A stretch of 5,386 bases of DNA from an uncultured Acidobacteriota bacterium (GTDB lineage: Bacteria > Acidobacteriota > Thermoanaerobaculia > Gp7-AA8), in contig CAMPKJ010000313.1 of the NCBI GenBank assembly GCA_946887105.1, positions 1 to 5,386 of the forward strand. The letters are read 5' to 3'. The notes beneath the pieces were generated by a model, which ran no database searches, was not told the DNA's origin, and was given only the letters and a program-made list of their open reading frames with translations. Positions 1 through 5,386 of the stretch are shown here, piece after piece (the stretch's first letter is position 1; every line of letters starts with the position of its first letter). Both the position numbers and the translations under genes were made by a program.

Positions 1-1
1 G

Positions 2-628
2 ATAGTCGTCCGTCCGGCCTCGTCGCTGCCGGTGCAGCCGCGCGCGCAACTCTCGTCCGCGGCGCCGGTGCTGGTCATCGTCAATCCCGAGAGCGCGAAT
101 GCGAAGCCGCTTCCGGGCGCCGCGCGGGAAGCGCGCGAGGTGGCCGCGAATTATCGCGATGCGGCGGTGCTCGAAGGACCCGCGGCCACTCCGCCCGCGG
201 TGACGCACGCGCTCCCGTCGCGGCGCGTCATTCATTACGCCGGTCACGCCGCGTCGGCGGAACAGGGCGCGGGCTCGCTGCTGCTTGCGGGCGGCCGCCT
301 GTACGCGAGCGAGATCGCCCGGCTCGACCTTCGCGCGACGGAGCTGGTCGTGCTCGCCGCATGCGGCTCGTCGCGCGCCGCGCACGAGGCCATCCCGCGC
401 GATCTCGCCACGGCATTCGCGGTCGCCGGAGCGCGCAACGTCGTCGGCACCGGCTGGGAGATCGACGACGCAACGTCGGTGGCAATGTTCTCCGCACTGC
501 ATCGCGCGGTCGCATCGGGCGCGCGTGTGGCATCGGCGGTGCGCGAGGTTCAACTCGACGCGATTCGCGCGCGACGCCATCCCGCGACCTGGGGCGCGCT
601 CGCGGTCCTGTCATTCGAAAAGGAGTGA
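2..628 (+). CDS. CHAT-domain (caspase-like) protein, C-terminal part
   Basis: The reading frame is open from the first complete codon, so the start lies left of the window. A GTG at 32 is only an internal codon, because it would begin inside the CHAT fold. The visible 208 residues are the C-terminal half of a CHAT domain, a caspase-clan cysteine peptidase fold often joined to upstream TPR repeats. An early LPGA-x-x-EA element leads to VIHYAGHA with the presumed catalytic His at visible residue 82 (codon 245-247). Next comes LVVLAACGSS with the presumed nucleophile Cys at residue 121 (codon 362-364). The closing block AGARNVVGTGWEIDD is also typical. Both dyad residues are present, so peptidase activity is plausible; the substrate is unknown. 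No membrane segment or signal is visible in this part. The next gene starts 3 nt after the stop, which implies co-transcription. N-terminal domains cannot be judged. Confidence 0.88.
   Translation: MVVRPASSLPVQPRAQLSSAAPVLVIVNPESANAKPLPGAAREAREVAANYRDAAVLEGPAATPPAVTHALPSRRVIHYAGHAASAEQGAGSLLLAGGRLYASEIARLDLRATELVVLAACGSSRAAHEAIPRDLATAFAVAGARNVVGTGWEIDDATSVAMFSALHRAVASGARVASAVREVQLDAIRARRHPATWGALAVLSFEKE
621..625 (+). promoter_or_regulatory. Ribosome binding site of the 632-1324 gene
   Basis: AGGAG lies 6 nt before the ATG at 632, inside an A-rich run, and abuts the CHAT gene's TGA stop. It is the strongest Shine-Dalgarno match in the window. It fixes the start of the downstream gene and suggests efficient, probably coupled, translation after the CHAT gene. 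Confidence 0.75.
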
Positions 629-631
629 AGC

Positions 632-1324
632 ATGGGCAAGGTGACGATCGATTTCGTCGGTCTCTTTCTCTTCGACAACCGGTATCGCGACCGGAAGCGC
701 ATCGCGGTGATCGACGGCTCGCGAAGCGACAAGTCGCACCACGGCATCCATCTGCGTCCGCACGCGCCGTTCATCCTCGTCGAAGGAAACGCCGACACGG
801 ACTGGCCGCACCGCGGCGACCGCTACGAGTTGAAAGGGGAGATCTCGTTCACCGCGAGCGGTGGCGTCGACGATCGCGAGTGGGCGCTGCCGAAGATCGC
901 CAGCGGCTGTTCCGGCTTCAGCATCGAGCCGGAGTTTTTCGACGAGCCGCGCGCGGACGCGACGCACGCGATCGTCGACCTCCAGGGCGGCGATCTTTGC
1001 TCCTGGCGGTTCAACATCGACCGCGCCGCGTTCAACTCGCGCGTGGTGATCGAGACGAACGGGGCGTTCTCGATGCTTCGCAGCGACGGGCGGCGCATCG
1101 ATTTCGATCCGGCCGTGAGCGACGCGAAGATCTGGTTTCAGAATACCGAGCTCGCCGACGCGCCCGACGACAACGACTGGCTCTGGTATTACGTCGCCTC
1201 GGGCAACGGCTGCTTCGTCCTGCCCGACGCGACCGGAATCATTCCTCCGCGCAAGTGCAGCCCGCCCGATCAGAGGAAGCCGCATCCCTACACGCTGGGC
1301 TGCTCGAACTCGCAGTGGCCGTGA
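632..1324 (+). CDS. Uncharacterised protein, neighbour of the CHAT protein
   Basis: I do not recognise this 230-residue protein. The start is supported by a good Shine-Dalgarno site and by the tight 3-nt spacing after the CHAT gene. It has no signal peptide and no membrane segment, so it is probably soluble and cytoplasmic. The N-terminus (VTIDFVGLFLFDNR) and much of the middle look beta-strand-rich, with alternating hydrophobic residues and many aromatics and acidic residues. There are five cysteines (93, 123, 194, 209, 224), three of them in the last 40 residues, but they form no CxxC pair or recognisable metal site. The tail is proline-rich and polar (IIPPRKCSPPDQRK, then PYTLGCSNSQWP). 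The stop overlaps the start of the chrA-like gene. The position directly after a CHAT protease-like gene makes a partner or substrate role possible, but this is inference only. The gene call itself is firm from its coherent protein composition. Confidence 0.85.
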   Translation: MGKVTIDFVGLFLFDNRYRDRKRIAVIDGSRSDKSHHGIHLRPHAPFILVEGNADTDWPHRGDRYELKGEISFTASGGVDDREWALPKIASGCSGFSIEPEFFDEPRADATHAIVDLQGGDLCSWRFNIDRAAFNSRVVIETNGAFSMLRSDGRRIDFDPAVSDAKIWFQNTELADAPDDNDWLWYYVASGNGCFVLPDATGIIPPRKCSPPDQRKPHPYTLGCSNSQWP

Positions 1325-2391
1325 TGCACAGTAGGGCGCACGTCGCCGAAGTAGCCCTCCTGGCTCTCCGCCTCGGCGTGACGGCGTTCGGCGGTCCCGC
1401 GGTGCACATCGCCATGTTGCGCGACGAAGTGGTGACGCGGCGGCGCTGGATGCCGGAGGCGGAGTTCCTCGATCTCCTCGGTGCGACGAATCTCATTCCC
1501 GGACCGAATTCGACCGAGATGGTCATGCACACCGGACGCGTGCGCGCGGGTTGGGCGGGGTTCTGGCTCGCGGGCGTCTTGTTCATCCTGCCTGCCGCGC
1601 TGCTCGTGCTCGCGTGTGCGTGGGCGTACGTCGCGTACGGCAAGCTCCCGGCGGTCGAGTGGCTGCTGTACGGCGTCAAGCCGGTCATCATCGCGGTGGT
1701 GCTGCAGGCGTTGTGGGGTCTGGCGCGCACCGCGGTGAAGACGCCGTTTCTCGCCGCCATCGCGATCGTCGCGCTGGCGTCGTATCTCGCGGGCGTACAC
1801 GAGCTGGCGATTCTCTTCGGCGGCGGCGTGATTGTGATCGCCAGCCGGATGCGCAGCCGCGCGATGTTGGCGGTGGAGCTCCAGATTTTCCTGATCTTCC
1901 TGAAGATCGGCGCGGTGCTCTACGGCAGCGGATACGTGCTGCTCGCGTTTCTGCGCCGCGATTTCGTCGACCGGCTCGGCTGGATCACCGACGTGCAACT
2001 GATCGACGCGGTCACGGTCGGACAGTTCACGCCCGGACCGGTCTTCACCACCGCGACGTTCATCGGATATCTCGTGGGTGGATTCTCCGGCGCGGCGGTG
2101 GCGACCATCGGCATCTTTCTGCCGGCGTTCTTCTTCGTCGCGGTCACGACGCCATTCATCGCCCGCATGCGGCAGTCGGCGCTGCTCTCTTCGCTGCTCG
2201 ATGGACTGAACGTCGCATCGGTCGCCGTGATGGCGGGTGTGACGTGGCAGCTCACGCGCTCCGCGATCGTGGACGGATTCTCCGCGGCGATGGCCGCGAT
2301 TGCGGCGCTGCTCCTGATGCGTTGGAAGATCAACTCGGCGTGGCTGGTGCTCGCGGCGGCTGCGATCGCCACGGTCGCGCGCCTCCTCTGA
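1324..2391 (+). CDS. chrA: ChrA-type chromate transporter, two-domain
   Basis: This is a 355-residue polytopic inner-membrane protein of the CHR (chromate ion transporter) superfamily, whose characterised members export chromate. It has both CHR halves. The N-half carries AFGGP (21-25), the RRRWMPEAEFLDLLG segment (39-53) and LIPGPNS (57-63). The C-half begins near 187 and carries KIGAVLYGSGYVLLAFL (194-210), then GW at 219-220 and GQFTPGPVFTTATFIGYL (233-250). Hydrophobic segments occur near 79-105, 117-135, 141-174, 186-210, 243-278 and 296-353. The length is at the short end for two-domain ChrA proteins (often about 400 residues), with a compact linker between halves. The ATG shares its A with the previous TGA stop, and no clear Shine-Dalgarno is seen, so coupled translation is likely. 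The frame is open as far back as 361, but that extension is arginine-rich and overlaps a real gene. No chrB regulator is visible, so the actual substrate and regulation are uncertain. Confidence 0.88.
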   Translation: MHSRAHVAEVALLALRLGVTAFGGPAVHIAMLRDEVVTRRRWMPEAEFLDLLGATNLIPGPNSTEMVMHTGRVRAGWAGFWLAGVLFILPAALLVLACAWAYVAYGKLPAVEWLLYGVKPVIIAVVLQALWGLARTAVKTPFLAAIAIVALASYLAGVHELAILFGGGVIVIASRMRSRAMLAVELQIFLIFLKIGAVLYGSGYVLLAFLRRDFVDRLGWITDVQLIDAVTVGQFTPGPVFTTATFIGYLVGGFSGAAVATIGIFLPAFFFVAVTTPFIARMRQSALLSSLLDGLNVASVAVMAGVTWQLTRSAIVDGFSAAMAAIAALLLMRWKINSAWLVLAAAAIATVARLL

Positions 2392-2403
2392 GACAATTGC
2401 GGC

Positions 2404-3003
2404 ATGTGGCAGAACGTCGCCGATGTCATTTGCGAGATCGAGACCCGCTCGTCCGCCGAGCTGGTCGTCGAGATCCGCGCCCGCGCCGCGTCGTATGCAC
2501 ACGCCGACTCGTCATTCGGCGCGCTGGTGGCGCTGGCCTCGCTGGCCGTGCTCGTGTTCATGCCGTTCGTGGTGCCGCCGATCGCGGTGCTGCTCGATCC
2601 GGTTCCGTTCTACTTTCTCGGCGTGATGATCGCGCAGCGCAGCGACGCATTGCGTCGTGTCTTCACGACGCGCAAGGAGCGGCTCGAAGCGGTCCGCACG
2701 CGCGCGGCGGCGCTGTTTCACGACCGGCGCGTCAGTGAGACCGAGGAGGAGACGGGCGTGCTCTTCTTCGCCTCGCTGCTCGAGCGGCGCATCGAGGTGC
2801 TCGCCGATCGCGGCGTGCTGCGCGCGGTGCACCCGGAGGAGTGGAACGCGCTGCTCGCGGAACTGCACGCCGAGCGGAAGCTCGATCCGGATGTGGTGAT
2901 CGCGGCGTTGCGGAAGATCGGAGCGCTGCTCGAACGTGCACTGCCGCCGGGTGCCGGTGCGAATGCCGACGAACTGCCGAGCGTGCCGGAGGTGTCGCTG
3001 TGA
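2404..3003 (+). CDS. TPM-domain protein with membrane hairpin
   Basis: This 199-residue protein belongs to the TPM (TLP18.3/Psb32/MOLO-1) family. The N-terminal piece contains IETRSSAELVVEIRARA (12-28), the usual first strand of the fold. Residues 39-77 form two hydrophobic segments (about 39-59 and 60-77, with prolines at the turn). The domain then resumes with RTRAAALFHDRRVSETEEE (98-116), GVLFFASLLERRIEVLADRG (118-137) and a helical tail through about residue 180. The fold is therefore interrupted by a membrane hairpin. No signal peptide precedes it, and basic residues (RRVFTTRKER, 84-93) follow the hairpin, which favours a cytoplasmic location for both soluble parts. The classic YgcG-type Gly-rich tail is absent. 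The molecular role of the family in bacteria is poorly known. The start follows the chrA stop by 12 nt with only a weak ribosome binding site. The stop overlaps the next start, so this gene and its neighbour are very likely made together. Confidence 0.83.
   Translation: MWQNVADVICEIETRSSAELVVEIRARAASYAHADSSFGALVALASLAVLVFMPFVVPPIAVLLDPVPFYFLGVMIAQRSDALRRVFTTRKERLEAVRTRAAALFHDRRVSETEEETGVLFFASLLERRIEVLADRGVLRAVHPEEWNALLAELHAERKLDPDVVIAALRKIGALLERALPPGAGANADELPSVPEVSL
2988..2992 (+). promoter_or_regulatory. Ribosome binding site of the Tim44-like gene
   Basis: GGAGG sits 10 nt before the ATG at 3003, within the 3' end of the TPM gene. It supports the ATG that overlaps the TPM stop over in-frame starts further upstream, and it agrees with the signal peptide that follows that ATG directly. 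Confidence 0.6.
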
Positions 3004-4490
3004 TGCGCCGATCGGCGTTGCTGGTACTGCTGCTTTGCACGCTGCCGTTCTGCGCGACGGATGCGTTCGCGCGCATCGGCGGAGGGGACACCTACTCGGG
3101 ATCGTCGGATTCGGAATCGTCGTACGACGACTCGTCGTCCGACTCGAGCAGCTACGATGATTCCGGCAGTTCGAGCTCGGGCAGCTCCGGATCGAGCGGC
3201 GGGGGAGGCGACCTCTCTCCCGGCGTCGCGTTTCTGCTCTTCTTCGTGCTCATGTTCTTCGTCGGCGGCGGAGCGTTGACGAACGCCGCCGTCTCGTCGC
3301 GGAGCATCATCCGGGTGGCGCCACAGCCGCCCGCGCCGACCGATCTCTCCGCGCTCCGCAAATACGATCCGAACTTCTCCGAGATCGTCTTCACCGACTT
3401 CTGCTACAGCCTCTTCGCGCGATTGCACGAGGCGCGCGGGCGCGGCCGCGTCGACGACTTCGCTCCATACGTCGCCGAGGCGGTGCGCGACGGAATCAAG
3501 AAGCACCATCCGGCAGGCGTGACCAGCGTCGATCAGATCGTGATCGGCAGCTTTGCGATCCTGTCCGTGACCGGCCTCGACACGCCGCGGGTCAAGGTCG
3601 GAGTGAAGATCGAGGCGAACTACACGGAGACGTCGAGCGCGGGCACGCAGCGCTGGTACGTGCACGAGCGATGGTCGCTCGAGCGTCTGCGCGACATCCT
3701 CTCTCCCGCTCCCGGCAACGCGCGCGCCGAGCATTGTCCGAAATGCGGCGCGCCGCTCCAGACGCGCACCGACGGCGCATGCCTGCACTGCGGCTCCGTC
3801 GTCGAGGGCGGCGCGTTCCAGTGGTTCCTGTCCTCGGTCAGCGTGGAGCGCAAAGACCAGCGCGCGCCGGTGCTGACCGGAGGCGGCGGCGGACCGGAGC
3901 CGGGACTGGACCGGCCGAGCGTCATTCAATACTGGATCGGCAAGAGGATGGCCAAATTCGCCGAGAGCCATCCCGGCTTCAGCTGGGAGGCCTTCGATGC
4001 GCGCGTGCGCCTCGTTGCGAATGAGCTGCAGGCCGCATGGACCGCGCGCGACTGGGAGCGTGCGCGTCACTACGAGACCGACGCACTGTTTCAGATGCAC
4101 CGCTACTGGATCGACGAGTACCGCCGCCAGGGCTTGCGCAATGTCGTCGATGACTACTCGATCGACAAGACGGACGTCGTGAAAGTGACGAGCGACGCGT
4201 TCTATGACGCGATCACCGTGCGCCTCTACGCGTCCGGCGCCGATTTCACCATCGACGATTCGGGCGCGGTGGTCGGGGGATCGCGTCAGAACCGCAAGCA
4301 GTGGAGCGAGTACTGGACTCTCATCCGTGGCCGTGCCGGCGCCGCGAGCGCGCGCGTGTGTCCGAACTGCGGCGCCACGCGCGGCGAAGGTCAGACGGTC
4401 GTCTGCGAGTACTGCGGCGGAAAGATCAGCACCGGCGAGTTCCCCTGGATCCTGTCGCGCATCGAGCAGGACGAGGCGTACCTCGGGTGA
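3003..4490 (+). CDS. Membrane-anchored tandem Tim44-like protein with two zinc ribbons
   Basis: The 495-residue product opens with a signal sequence (1-23, basic RR then a Leu-rich core, ending AFA). A Ser/Asp/Gly-rich stretch (about 32-69) and one membrane segment (about 75-92) follow. The rest is two copies of one module. Copy A (about 121-278) has DPNFSEIVF, a helical part, WYVHERWSLERLR, and a zinc ribbon with Cys 245, 248, 260 and 263. Copy B (about 322-487) has HPGFSWEAF, LQAAWTARDWERARHYET, QWSEYWTLIRGR, and Cys 453, 456, 468 and 471. Both ribbons have C-x2-C-x11-C-x2-C spacing and end in G-x-F-x-W-(F/I)-LS. Copy B matches bacterial Tim44-like domains best; copy A is more divergent. 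An acidic stretch before the membrane segment and Arg after it suggest the modules lie in the cytoplasm, where Cys-bound zinc is stable. The start is set by the GGAGG site, the signal peptide and the 1-nt overlap with the TPM gene. The function is unknown; a scaffold role with the TPM protein is inferred. Confidence 0.87.
   Translation: MRRSALLVLLLCTLPFCATDAFARIGGGDTYSGSSDSESSYDDSSSDSSSYDDSGSSSSGSSGSSGGGGDLSPGVAFLLFFVLMFFVGGGALTNAAVSSRSIIRVAPQPPAPTDLSALRKYDPNFSEIVFTDFCYSLFARLHEARGRGRVDDFAPYVAEAVRDGIKKHHPAGVTSVDQIVIGSFAILSVTGLDTPRVKVGVKIEANYTETSSAGTQRWYVHERWSLERLRDILSPAPGNARAEHCPKCGAPLQTRTDGACLHCGSVVEGGAFQWFLSSVSVERKDQRAPVLTGGGGGPEPGLDRPSVIQYWIGKRMAKFAESHPGFSWEAFDARVRLVANELQAAWTARDWERARHYETDALFQMHRYWIDEYRRQGLRNVVDDYSIDKTDVVKVTSDAFYDAITVRLYASGADFTIDDSGAVVGGSRQNRKQWSEYWTLIRGRAGAASARVCPNCGATRGEGQTVVCEYCGGKISTGEFPWILSRIEQDEAYLG
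3096..3209 (+). repeat. Ser/Asp/Gly low-complexity coding segment
   Basis: Residues 32-69 of the Tim44-like protein are almost entirely Ser, Asp, Gly, Glu and Tyr, with SYDD occurring twice. The DNA shows matching short TCG/GAC repetition and a 14-bp palindrome (3117-3130). It lies between the signal peptide and the membrane segment and is probably a disordered acidic linker outside the membrane. Similar Gly/Ser-rich linkers after the signal sequence are common in bacterial Tim44-like proteins. Confidence 0.75.
3735..3791 (+). other. First zinc ribbon (coding motif)
   Basis: CPKCG is followed 11 residues after its second Cys by CLHCG, with cysteines at 245, 248, 260 and 263 of the Tim44-like protein. 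All four ligands are present, and the spacing equals that of the second ribbon. This is a double-knuckle zinc ribbon, probably structural or for protein contact. Confidence 0.85.
4359..4415 (+). other. Second zinc ribbon (coding motif)
   Basis: CPNCG and CEYCG supply four cysteines (453, 456, 468, 471) with the same C-x2-C-x11-C-x2-C spacing as the first ribbon. The sequence after it (GEFPWILSRI) parallels that after the first (GAFQWFLSSV), showing that the whole module was duplicated. Confidence 0.85.
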
Positions 4491-4500
4491 GGGAACGGAT

Positions 4501-4527
4501 GCGGCTCACCGGTTCGCGGTGAGCCGC
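4501..4527. terminator. GC-rich hairpin between converging genes, likely bidirectional terminator
   Basis: The arms GCGGCTCACCG (4501-4511) and CGGTGAGCCGC (4517-4527) pair perfectly over 11 bp around a 5-nt loop. The hairpin lies 10 nt past the stop of the rightward Tim44-like gene and 7 nt past the stop of the leftward GWxTD gene. It could therefore serve both transcripts. No T-rich tract follows on either strand, so it is not a textbook intrinsic terminator. It may act as a U-less terminator or as an RNA 3'-end stabiliser. Confidence 0.7.
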
Positions 4528-4534
4528 GCCTCCG

Positions 4535-5386
4535 CTACTTGATCTGAAAGCGCTGCCTGGTCGACAACCGCCCGCCGTTCGGTTCGATGGTGGTGATCTC
4601 GAACTCGTACGATCCCGGCGCGAAGCCGGACAGCGAGAGCATGCCGGGCATCGCGCCGCATCCGGCGACGGCTTTCATGGGCACCGGCTCGAGCTCCGAC
4701 GCGGCGGCCATGTTGTTGATCTTCGACTCGAGCTTGAGCGCGCCGGGGGCTCCGCAATACTCGAGCACGAACGCGAAGTCGCCTCCGGCGGCGAACTCGG
4801 TCACCGGCTGCAACGCCGCGATCGGATCGGTCGCCGCATCGAGATTGAGTGCGCCGAGATCGCTCAGCAGCACCAGGCGTCCGATGCGTCCCTCAGCCTT
4901 CGCATTGGCCGCCGCTTTGGCATTGCCGCGCGTTGCGGACCCGGCGGCGAAGACTTCCTTGCTCGGGCGCGCCGCCCAATCCGGCACGGAGGTCAGATCG
5001 GCATTGACGATGTTCCGGCGGATGGCCTTGTCGACGACGTTCGTGAACTGGCCGACCTTCGTGTCGCGCGCGTACATGTTCGTGCCGGGAATCTGATTGA
5101 ACGTGGCGGTGAGTCGCGGCACGCCGAGGGCCACCGCTTCTTCGCGCGACCAGGTCCAGACCACATTGTCCGAGGAACGCGCGGATGCGCTGGAGAGACC
5201 GCCCGAATTGCCCTGTACGGACATGTTCGAGCGCGCGCCGCCCTCGGGCGGGCCGAGGACGATGTAGAGCTGGCCACGCTCGGAGATCGCGCCGCGCATG
5301 CGCTTCTCCTCGAACGCCGCGTCGCTGTAGCGGACGCGGTTGAGGAACTCTTCGCGGAATTCATTGCGCGGCGTGCCCGGCGTCGG
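4535..5386 (-). CDS. GWxTD-domain protein, C-terminal part
   Basis: The frame is open to the right edge, so the N-terminus lies outside the window; an ATG at 5299 is internal. The visible 283 residues start with PTPGTPRNEFREEFLNRVRY, the hallmark segment of GWxTD proteins. RGQLYIVLGPPEG (37-49) follows. The namesake Gly-Trp-x-Thr-Asp stretch just before it reads GAISE (32-36), so Trp is replaced and Thr and Asp are changed conservatively. A Ser/Gly/Asn-rich insert (about 50-75) follows, then VVWTWSREEA, and a C-terminal half (about 170-283) that looks like a beta-sandwich and ends in RQRFQIK. Family members are usually secreted or envelope-associated and of unknown function. The N-terminal signal cannot be checked here. 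The gene converges with the Tim44-like gene across a shared hairpin and belongs to a separate transcript. Confidence 0.86.
   Translation of the reverse strand, partial: PTPGTPRNEFREEFLNRVRYSDAAFEEKRMRGAISERGQLYIVLGPPEGGARSNMSVQGNSGGLSSASARSSDNVVWTWSREEAVALGVPRLTATFNQIPGTNMYARDTKVGQFTNVVDKAIRRNIVNADLTSVPDWAARPSKEVFAAGSATRGNAKAAANAKAEGRIGRLVLLSDLGALNLDAATDPIAALQPVTEFAAGGDFAFVLEYCGAPGALKLESKINNMAAASELEPVPMKAVAGCGAMPGMLSLSGFAPGSYEFEITTIEPNGGRLSTRQRFQIK

Noticed and set aside
361..1323. Open frame running upstream of, and in frame with, the chrA gene
   Set aside because: The translated extension is arginine-rich with no family features and overlaps the CHAT gene end and the whole 632-1324 gene. 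It is open only because stop codons are rare at high GC. The true chrA start is the ATG at 1324.
2392..2403. Possible promoter for the TPM gene in the 12-nt gap
   Set aside because: The gap is too short to hold a promoter, and I could not point to convincing -35/-10 elements in the chrA 3' end just upstream.
1288..2502. Long minus-strand open frame (404 codons)
   Set aside because: It is antisense to the chrA gene, with a highly charged Arg/Asp/His/Glu composition typical of a shadow of a hydrophobic gene in GC-rich DNA.
2841..3002. In-frame upstream extension of the Tim44-like gene
   Set aside because: The extension overlaps the TPM gene and would bury the signal peptide. The ATG at 3003 has a GGAGG site and is followed at once by a proper signal sequence.
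3117..3130. 14-bp perfect palindrome TCGTCGTACGACGA
   Set aside because: It falls in the codons of a Ser-Ser-Tyr-Asp-Asp stretch and is explained by low-complexity coding. There is no second copy or regulatory position to suggest an operator.
2718..4100. Long minus-strand open frame (460 codons)
   Set aside because: It is antisense to the TPM and Tim44-like genes, is rich in Arg/Ala/His, and lacks any domain. The plus-strand frames show clear families there.
4587..5096. Plus-strand open frame of 169 codons opposite the GWxTD gene
   Set aside because: It has Ser/Ala-rich composition without motifs, while the minus strand carries unmistakable GWxTD family signatures.

Overview
The window is a very GC-rich stretch of bacterial chromosome with short intergenic gaps and no sign of phage, insertion sequence, CRISPR array or RNA gene. 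The closest phylogenetic hint is the partial minus-strand gene at the right edge. It carries the PTPGT-x-NEFREEF and RG-x-(I/L)YIVLGPP signatures of the GWxTD-domain family, which is most abundant in Acidobacteriota and related environmental phyla. A CHAT-domain protein and a TPM/Tim44-like gene pair fit such an organism. The assignment is an inference from gene content, not from a marker gene.

Layout. Four genes are read rightwards and packed almost end to end. (1) 2-628 is the C-terminal part of a CHAT-domain (caspase-like) protein whose start lies outside the window. (2) 632-1324 is an unrecognised soluble protein of 230 residues, 3 nt after the CHAT stop. (3) 1324-2391 is a ChrA-type chromate transporter whose ATG overlaps the previous stop. 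(4) After a 12-nt gap, 2404-3003 is a membrane-hairpin TPM-domain protein. (5) 3003-4490 overlaps it by one base and encodes a 495-residue membrane-anchored protein with two tandem Tim44-like modules, each ending in a four-cysteine zinc ribbon. A perfect GC-rich hairpin at 4501-4527 separates this run from (6), the converging partial GWxTD gene (4535-5386, minus strand).

How the genes may work together. The spacing suggests one transcript, or two at most, since the 12-nt gap before the TPM gene is the only gap longer than 3 nt. Functionally the run looks like two units. One is the CHAT protease-like protein with its unknown neighbour, plus the transporter. The other is the TPM plus Tim44/zinc-ribbon pair, which probably forms a membrane-associated complex. 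The CHAT neighbour of unknown function and the duplicated Tim44/zinc-ribbon architecture are the parts most worth following up. Nothing here is a clearly new system on sequence alone.
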